Below, piece after piece: positions 1 through 3,945 of a DNA stretch of 8,397 nt; within the stretch, counting starts at the first letter, position 1; each line of letters starts with the position of its first letter. The DNA lies in contig CAKUYY010000058.1 of NCBI GenBank assembly GCA_934717555.1, forward strand, positions 1 to 8,397, given 5' to 3'. The notes beneath the pieces are model-generated. The model was given only the letters and a program-made list of their open reading frames with translations, was not told the DNA's origin and did no database searches. The position numbers were made by a program, and so were the translations under genes. The stretch comes from an uncultured Clostridium sp. (GTDB taxonomy: Bacteria > Bacillota > Clostridia > Oscillospirales > Acutalibacteraceae).

Positions 1-2
1 AT

Positions 3-617
3 TGTGAGACTTCCCTGCATCCCAATTGGGTGACATGTCCCTGGCCGGAGGACTTCTCGGAGGTACTCAAATGGCAATGGGAAAAGGTACTGATCCCTTA
101 CTGGAAGGATCTAGTTCCCTTTGCCAAAAAGCATGGGGTCAATAAGATCGCGCTGGAACTGCATCCCGGCTTCTGCGTTTACAATACGGAATCCCTGCTC
201 AAATTGCGCGACGCGGTGGGGGAAGAGATCGGCGCAAACCTCGACCCCAGCCATCTGATTTGGCAGGGGATGGACCCGGTGGCCGTTATCAAAAAGCTGG
301 GGGACGCTATTTTCCATTTCCATGCCAAGGATACCAAAATTGACAAATACAATACAGCGGTAAACGGCGTTCTGGATACCAAACATTATAGTGATGAGAT
401 GCACCGCTCTTGGATCTTCCGCAGCGTGGGATATGGCAACGACCTGCTTTACTGGAAAGATATCATTAGCGCGCTGCGTCTAGTAGGGTACGATTATGCC
501 ATCAGTATTGAACATGAGGACAGCTTAATGAGCCAAAATGAAGGGTTAAGCAAAGCGGTAGATTTCCTCAAACAGGTGATTACTGTTGAGAATGTCGGCG
601 ACATGTGGTGGGCTTAA
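3..617 (+). CDS. Sugar phosphate isomerase/epimerase-type TIM-barrel protein (5' end outside window)
   Basis: The reading frame is open to the left edge (first full codon at 3), so this is the C-terminal ~204 residues of a protein whose family usually runs 270-330 residues. A GTG at 30 lies inside the conserved fold and is not a credible start. Visible in order are IALELHPGF (about 156-182), GANLDPSH (231-254), IFHFHAKD (309-332) and ISIEHED (501-521). These place Glu, Asp/His, His and Glu at the positions that bind the divalent metal in the AP-endonuclease-2/xylose-isomerase-like superfamily (IolE, epimerases, C-glycoside deglycosidases). The likely reaction is isomerisation, epimerisation, dehydration or elimination on a sugar, cyclitol or keto-sugar in the cytosol; the substrate cannot be read from sequence. 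The stop at 615-617 is 24 nt before the oxidoreductase gene, indicating co-transcription. Family assignment is firm, substrate unknown. Confidence 0.88.
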   Translation, partial: CETSLHPNWVTCPWPEDFSEVLKWQWEKVLIPYWKDLVPFAKKHGVNKIALELHPGFCVYNTESLLKLRDAVGEEIGANLDPSHLIWQGMDPVAVIKKLGDAIFHFHAKDTKIDKYNTAVNGVLDTKHYSDEMHRSWIFRSVGYGNDLLYWKDIISALRLVGYDYAISIEHEDSLMSQNEGLSKAVDFLKQVITVENVGDMWWA

Positions 618-641
618 ACCAGCGAAAGGAAGAGAGAAGAG

Positions 642-1694
642 ATGGAACAACCTGGAAAGATTGCGATAGTGGGTTATGGAGGAATGGGATGTTGGCATGC
701 GAAACTTCTGAAATCGGTAAAAGAAGCACATCTGGTAGGAATTTATGACATTGACCCGGCACGAAACAAAGCTGCTCAGAGGGCAGGAATCCACGCTTAT
801 GAATCTTATGAGGAGCTGCTTGCGGACCCGGAAGTGGAGCTACTGATTGTGGCCGTTCCCAATGATCTCCATAAAGAATTATCCATACAAGCCATGGATG
901 CTGGAAAACATGTCATTTGTGAAAAGCCGGTGGCGCTAGACAGCGCGGAACTGGAGGATATGATTGAGGCAGCCCAGCGGAATCAGGTAATTTTTACCGT
1001 TCATCAGAATCGCCGTTGGGATGAGGATTTCCGGATTGTGCAGCGGCTGTATGAAGAGAACACCTTAGGGAAAGTATTCCATATAGAGTCCAGGGTACAC
1101 GGTTCCCGGGGAATACCCGGTGACTGGAGAAATACCAAAGAGCACGGCGGTGGTATGGTATTAGACTGGGGTGTCCATATGCTGGATCAGATGTTGATGC
1201 TGGTACAAAAAAAGCCATTATCCCTCTACGCTAGCCTTTCTCATGTGACCAATGACGCTGTGGACGATGGATTCCATATCTTTTTAAACTATGAAAATGG
1301 CCTAACTTGCCTGGTCGAGGTAGGAACCAGTAATTTTATCAATCTTCCCAGATGGTATGTACAGGGAGAAAATGGAACCGCCGTGGTGGAAGACTGGGAC
1401 TTGTCCGGTAAGATAGTGATGGTTTCCGACTGGGAGAAGAGGGATGCCGTCCCTGTAGTCACCGCCGCAGGGTTGACAAAAACCATGGCGCCTCGCACGG
1501 AGGAGACCATCCGGGAATATCCCTTGCCGGAAGTACACGCGGACGTTAAAGATTATTACCGCAATGTTATCCGGGCGTGCAGAGGGGAAGAAGCCCCTTT
1601 GATTACTCATGACCAGATCAGGAAGGTCATGAAACTGATGGAAGCTGTTTTCCGTTCCGCGGAAAAGAATCAGGTGGTAACGGAAATCTGGTAA
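642..1694 (+). CDS. Gfo/Idh/MocA family NAD(P)-dependent oxidoreductase
   Basis: This 350-residue protein has the usual length for the family. The N-terminal Rossmann fold starts with IAIVGYGGMG (residues 7-16, dinucleotide-binding glycine loop) and an acidic YDID at 35-38 closing the second strand. The family signature EKPVA is at 94-98, with Lys95 as the expected catalytic lysine. The C-terminal alpha/beta domain carries GGGMVLDWGVHMLD (169-182), supplying the Asp175/His179 pair typical of the catalytic triad. It should oxidise or reduce a hydroxyl of a sugar, inositol or glycoside using NAD(H) or NADP(H) in the cytosol. The ATG at 642 follows a purine-rich AGGAAG-type ribosome binding site near 626-631; no upstream in-frame start is better. 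It sits 24 nt after the TIM-barrel gene, a pairing common in inositol, rare-sugar and 3-keto-glycoside catabolism. Substrate is unknown. Confidence 0.92.
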   Translation: MEQPGKIAIVGYGGMGCWHAKLLKSVKEAHLVGIYDIDPARNKAAQRAGIHAYESYEELLADPEVELLIVAVPNDLHKELSIQAMDAGKHVICEKPVALDSAELEDMIEAAQRNQVIFTVHQNRRWDEDFRIVQRLYEENTLGKVFHIESRVHGSRGIPGDWRNTKEHGGGMVLDWGVHMLDQMLMLVQKKPLSLYASLSHVTNDAVDDGFHIFLNYENGLTCLVEVGTSNFINLPRWYVQGENGTAVVEDWDLSGKIVMVSDWEKRDAVPVVTAAGLTKTMAPRTEETIREYPLPEVHADVKDYYRNVIRACRGEEAPLITHDQIRKVMKLMEAVFRSAEKNQVVTEIW

Positions 1695-1773
1695 TCAATT
1701 CTGTAAAGACAATATCCTGAAAAAAATATTGCGAAATCAGCAAAAATCCGTGGCAACTATCAGGTAACCTGTT

Positions 1774-1815
1774 ACAAGTTTCGTTCTGTGTTTTTTGCTT
1801 GAGAAACTTGTTTTT
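1774..1815 (+). terminator. Candidate rho-independent terminator after the oxidoreductase gene
   Basis: A perfect 9-bp inverted repeat, ACAAGTTTC (1774-1782) and GAAACTTGT (1803-1811), has a 20-nt loop and runs directly into TTTTT (1811-1815). It lies 80 nt after the oxidoreductase stop. The stem is AT-rich and the loop long, so it may be a weak terminator backed up by the next hairpin. Confidence 0.5.
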
Positions 1816-1872
1816 CTCTGTTGGTCTAGAGAAAGAGTTAGGCTTGAGCGTATAAGCGCATAATAAGACAGT

Positions 1873-1931
1873 GATCGGCATCCTTAAGGTGTAAAATATT
1901 CCTCAAGGATGCTGATTTTCTGTTGTTTTTT
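1873..1931 (+). terminator. Rho-independent terminator, 16-bp stem
   Basis: The arms 1874-1889 (ATCGGCATCCTTAAGG) and 1901-1916 (CCTCAAGGATGCTGAT) pair over 16 positions with one G-U wobble and one A/C mismatch, around an 11-nt loop. A T-rich run (1917-1931) follows on the plus strand. On the minus strand no T run follows the stem, so it mainly serves plus-strand transcripts from the sugar operon. The 300-nt space 1695-1994 otherwise holds only the preceding hairpin, a short 7-bp repeat around 1813-1834 (TTTCTCT/AGAGAAA) and the 11-bp palindrome CAGGTAACCTG at 1761-1771; I see no gene in it. Confidence 0.7.
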
Positions 1932-1994
1932 AATTTTGGGGGTAAGTTGCTATGATGTTCCTTTTTTGCAACGAGCCCTTTTGCTATTTTCAGG

Positions 1995-2387
1995 TTAGGA
2001 GATAGGGGATTGTACCAGTAACCCGAATCGGATTGCTGCGGCAACAAGCACCAGAAGGCTGGAAATATGGTTCCAACCATTTTGGCACTGCTGACGGGTG
2101 TTTGGAGCGGATTGGGCAAGAGTATCCCCGGAAAGACGGAAGAAGAACATCAAAGCGGCAACCGTGAGAATTTGTGACACCGCCCGGATAGGAAAGGTTT
2201 TGGGCAAATATTGGCATAATTGGGGATCGGTGGCGGTACAAATCAACTGTTGCTTTTGAATCTGAATAGAATAGTAGGAAAGGATAATGGCGAGAAGCAA
2301 GATAAGGAGATAACATTGAGATTGATCTATGATAGAAAGTTCCTGCGTTTCCTGTTCTGACAGGCTTTGTGGGAAGGATGCTTTCAT
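1995..2387 (-). CDS. Small uncharacterised membrane protein, 130 residues, about three membrane segments
   Basis: I do not recognise the family. The start at 2387 is set by a textbook AGGAGG (minus strand, complement of 2396-2401) ending 8 nt before the ATG; an in-frame GTG at 2396 overlaps this site and is rejected. The product begins with a polar segment (residues 1-25, Gln/Glu/Ser-rich), followed by a hydrophobic helix at about 26-43 (LLILLLAIIL core). A hydrophilic loop follows with two cysteines, Cys50 and Cys58, spaced CX7C. Two more hydrophobic stretches are at about 69-86 (ILTVAALMFFF core) and 108-126 (SLLVLVAAAI core), the last interrupted by an Arg. A short polar loop with Cys101 joins them. 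The gene is monocistronic, divergent from the kinase-like gene, with a plausible promoter at 2441-2470. An overlapping frame of similar extent lacks a ribosome binding site. Function unknown; that it is a real gene rests on the ribosome binding site and the helix pattern. Confidence 0.72.
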   Translation of the reverse strand: MKASFPQSLSEQETQELSIIDQSQCYLLILLLAIILSYYSIQIQKQQLICTATDPQLCQYLPKTFPIRAVSQILTVAALMFFFRLSGDTLAQSAPNTRQQCQNGWNHISSLLVLVAAAIRFGLLVQSPIS

Positions 2388-2440
2388 ATGCCTCACCTCC
2401 TGACCAGGAAAAGTTTTTGTAGAAATGGGTTGATAAGACT

Positions 2441-2470
2441 AATATATGACGAAATATCTGATAAGGTGAA
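2441..2470 (-). promoter_or_regulatory. Candidate sigma-A promoter for the small membrane protein gene
   Basis: On the minus strand TTCACC (complement of 2465-2470, 4/6 match to TTGACA) is followed after 18 nt by TATATT (complement of 2441-2446, 5/6 match to TATAAT). Transcription would start near 2434, giving a leader of about 45 nt before the ATG at 2387. The match is moderate. Confidence 0.35.
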
Positions 2471-2489
2471 CAGTAGGAAGACAACATAT

Positions 2490-2506
2490 CTCCCTTTATA
2501 AGGGAG
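2490..2506. promoter_or_regulatory. 17-bp palindrome in the divergent intergenic region
   Basis: CTCCCTT (2490-2496) and AAGGGAG (2500-2506) form a perfect 7-bp inverted repeat around TAT. It lies about 20 bp upstream of the candidate -35 of the small membrane protein gene and 120 bp upstream of the kinase-like gene promoter, a position suited to an activator or repressor site. It has no T tract, so it is not a terminator. I do not recognise the cognate regulator. The rest of the 334-nt spacer 2388-2721 is AT-rich and holds the two promoters. Confidence 0.35.
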
Positions 2507-2625
2507 GGGATGGGCAAAACTACAATATTTTAATAGGGAGAAAAGGATGAATAAATTTTAGCTAAAAACGAGGAAAATCATCTTTGTGAATTTTATAAAA
2601 AAAATGTAAACTTAATAAAAAGGTA

Positions 2626-2653
2626 TTTACATATTAGAATAAAGTTGTATAAT
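2626..2653 (+). promoter_or_regulatory. Sigma-A promoter for the kinase-like gene
   Basis: TTTACA (2626-2631, 5/6 match) and a perfect TATAAT (2648-2653) are separated by 16 nt, with A/T-rich tracts just upstream (2595-2622) that could act as an UP element. The predicted start is near 2660. This leaves a CA-rich leader of about 60 nt containing a small AGAAG/CTTCT hairpin (2690-2703) right before the ribosome binding site. Confidence 0.72.
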
Positions 2654-2721
2654 ATAGATAGAGATTGTCCCTAACAACAAACCAAACAAAGAAGTAATCT
2701 TCTGAAAGGAGAACATTTATT

Positions 2722-3477
2722 ATGGAATCTATGGAATTAAAAAATTTGATTTCTTCTAGCGAAACAGTTGATGTTTATCGTGTAGGGGATATGGCGATCA
2801 AGCTGTTCAAAGAGGGCTGCCGTAAAACAATGCCTTTATATGAAGCTTTAACCCATTCCAGAGTGGAAGATACAGGCTTAAATATCCCGATCATCCGTGA
2901 AGTGTCCGTTATCAACAACCGTTGGGCTATTCAGATGGATCTGATCGAGGGTAAAACGTTGGCGGATATCATGAAGGAAGATCCGGATCATATGGATGAC
3001 TATCTTAATCAGATGGTGGATATTCAGTTGGAAATCCATTCAAAGAAGGTTCCGAAGCTCAGTAAACTGAAGGACAAGCTGATCCGTCAGATCAATGAGC
3101 TGGATTGCATTGATGATGTCAAAAAGTATGAGATGCTGACCAGACTGGACAGCATGCCCAAACACATCAAACTGTGTCACGGCAATTTCACTCCGGAGAA
3201 TATCATCATCAATGATAAAGGGACCTATGTAGTAGACTGGGTAGCGGCAAGACAAGGCAACGCCAGTGCTGATGTGGCGAAAACTTACCTGTTGTTATCC
3301 TTGCAGTCCAAAGATATCGCGGAGAGATATATGAATCTGTTCTGTGAAAAAACCAATACTTCTAAGAAGTATGTACAGGATTGGTTACCCATTGTAGCGG
3401 CAGCCCGTCTGACAGAACAAAAGCCGGAAGAAAAAGAACTTTTGATGAAATGGGTTGACGTTGTTTCTTACGAATAA
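2722..3477 (+). CDS. Aminoglycoside phosphotransferase/choline kinase-like protein with altered catalytic motif
   Basis: This is a 251-residue protein with the APH-type kinase-like fold. Visible are a short N-lobe with AIKLF (residues 25-29, Lys27 in the ATP-binding lysine position), a hinge-like MDLIEGKTL (72-80), the catalytic loop CHGNFTPENII (152-162), a metal-binding VVDW (170-173, Asp172) and GNASADVAKTYLLL (179-192), typical of the family C-lobe. The usual catalytic loop is HGDxxxxN; here residue 155 is Asn (AAT, 3184-3186) instead of Asp, while Asn160 and Asp172 are kept. It could therefore be a weak or inactive kinase acting as a binding or regulatory protein. The ATG at 2722 follows AAGGAG (2706-2711) by 10 nt; a second ATG at 2731 is too far away. 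It has its own promoter and appears to be a single-gene unit. There is no specific sign of antibiotic resistance; the natural substrate is unknown. Confidence 0.82.
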   Translation: MESMELKNLISSSETVDVYRVGDMAIKLFKEGCRKTMPLYEALTHSRVEDTGLNIPIIREVSVINNRWAIQMDLIEGKTLADIMKEDPDHMDDYLNQMVDIQLEIHSKKVPKLSKLKDKLIRQINELDCIDDVKKYEMLTRLDSMPKHIKLCHGNFTPENIIINDKGTYVVDWVAARQGNASADVAKTYLLLSLQSKDIAERYMNLFCEKTNTSKKYVQDWLPIVAAARLTEQKPEEKELLMKWVDVVSYE

Positions 3478-3521
3478 TAAAACCATTTTGCAGTGCTGAT
3501 ATACATAAAAAGAGACGATAT

Positions 3522-3548
3522 CTATGTTATTTTTATAGGATAACATAG
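3522..3548. repeat. Perfect 9-bp inverted repeat hairpin
   Basis: CTATGTTAT (3522-3530) and ATAACATAG (3540-3548) pair perfectly, with possible U-G/U-A extension into the 9-nt loop. No T tract follows on either strand. It sits 44 nt after the kinase-like gene stop and 4 nt before the larger nested structure, so it may be the first stem of the same RNA. Confidence 0.6.
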
Positions 3549-3551
3549 TCT

Positions 3552-3702
3552 GGAGACGAAGCAAATTCTTTTATCCTACAGTAGTATGTTTGAAAAGCCC
3601 CCTTTTCTTAGGTGTTACTGGGAATCCCTTTCCTAGTTTGGTACAAAAAATTGAGCCAAACTAGGAAAGGAAGAGAGAAAAGAATTTGCTTCTCTCTTTT
3701 TT
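3552..3702 (+). ncRNA. Large nested stem-loop ending in a T tract: candidate small RNA or structured 3' UTR terminator
   Basis: The outer arms GAAGCAAATTCTTTT (3558-3572) and AAAAGAATTTGCTTC (3678-3692) pair perfectly over 15 bp. After a bulged C at 3557 they extend by GGAGA (3552-3556) against TCTCT (3693-3697). TTTTTT (3697-3702) follows, as in an intrinsic terminator. Enclosed are GAAAAG-CCCC-CTTTTC (3592-3607), a 6-bp hairpin with a C-only loop, and a perfect 15-bp hairpin, CCTTTCCTAGTTTGG (3627-3641) with CCAAACTAGGAAAGG (3656-3670), around a 14-nt loop. Such a layout is not expected by chance and would end transcripts from the kinase-like gene or from a promoter-like TTGACG-17-TAAAAC (3455-3483) overlapping its 3' end. 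I recognise no known RNA family; T-box and SRP RNA signatures are absent, and the lopsided internal loop (about 53 nt against 7 nt) does not suit 6S RNA. A miniature inverted-repeat element is an alternative. Confidence 0.5.
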
Positions 3703-3835
3703 ATATATTCTGCAAAACCTGTAAAAAAGAAAAGAAAGCTGGTGAAATGTAAAAAAATCTACCGATATGATTGATTTAGAAAAAATAGATACAAATTAAA
3801 AAAATTACAGAAAGAAAGTTGGCGAATAACTAGGA
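3703..3835. other. A-rich spacer upstream of the adhE promoter, no gene seen
   Basis: This stretch is very AT-rich with several A6-A7 tracts (3723-3728, 3751-3757, 3780-3785, 3798-3804). No open reading frame with a ribosome binding site is present. The tracts may raise promoter strength or bend DNA, but their spacing (about 28, 28 and 18 bp) is not helically phased. Confidence 0.45.
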
Positions 3836-3864
3836 TTGACAGAGAAGGTCGAAATTGATATAAT
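3836..3864 (+). promoter_or_regulatory. Consensus sigma-A promoter of adhE
   Basis: TTGACA (3836-3841) and TATAAT (3859-3864) are both perfect consensus hexamers with the optimal 17-nt spacer, predicting a very strong promoter with transcription starting near 3871. The leader to the adhE ATG is about 75 nt. So strong a core promoter fits the high expression expected of AdhE and implies that control is by repression, for which the adjacent Rex site is the obvious candidate. Confidence 0.88.
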
Positions 3865-3868
3865 TTAG

Positions 3869-3886
3869 TTGTTAAAAAAATAACAA
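3869..3886. promoter_or_regulatory. Rex (NADH-sensing repressor) operator overlapping the adhE transcription start
   Basis: TTGTTAAAAAAATAACAA is an 18-bp inverted repeat that matches 13 of the 14 fixed positions of the clostridial Rex site TTGTTAA-N4-TTAACAA (A instead of T at 3880). It begins 4 nt after the -10 box, so bound Rex would block initiation. Rex is known to release such sites when NADH rises, which fits derepression of adhE when reducing equivalents accumulate. No rex gene is in the window, so the regulator itself is inferred. Confidence 0.8.
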
Positions 3887-3945
3887 TAAGCAAGCAATCA
3901 AACAGCCAAAAAAGAGTTCCATTAAAAAATTGGAGGTTTTTGAGA

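Noticed and set aside
1990..2517. A 175-codon minus-strand frame overlapping the small membrane protein gene
   Set aside because: It starts with TTG at 2517 without a Shine-Dalgarno sequence, has no coherent hydrophobic or domain pattern, and reads in another frame through the strong ribosome binding site of the 130-residue protein.
3586..3636. A 16-codon ATG frame inside the structured element, a possible leader peptide
   Set aside because: No ribosome binding site precedes the ATG at 3586, and there is no run of regulatory codons as in attenuation peptides. Its stop falls inside the left arm of the inner hairpin, which is probably coincidental.
3552..3702. 6S RNA, T-box or SRP RNA as identity of the structured element
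   Set aside because: The internal loop is strongly asymmetric, unlike the 6S bubble; no T-box sequence, specifier arrangement or SRP GGAA-loop domain is visible; and the adjoining gene is not an aminoacyl-tRNA synthetase or amino-acid gene.
3723..3804. Phased A-tracts forming a bent-DNA region upstream of adhE
   Set aside because: Tract centres are about 28, 28 and 18 bp apart, not multiples of the 10.5-bp helical repeat, so coherent curvature is unlikely. They are treated as ordinary AT-rich spacer.
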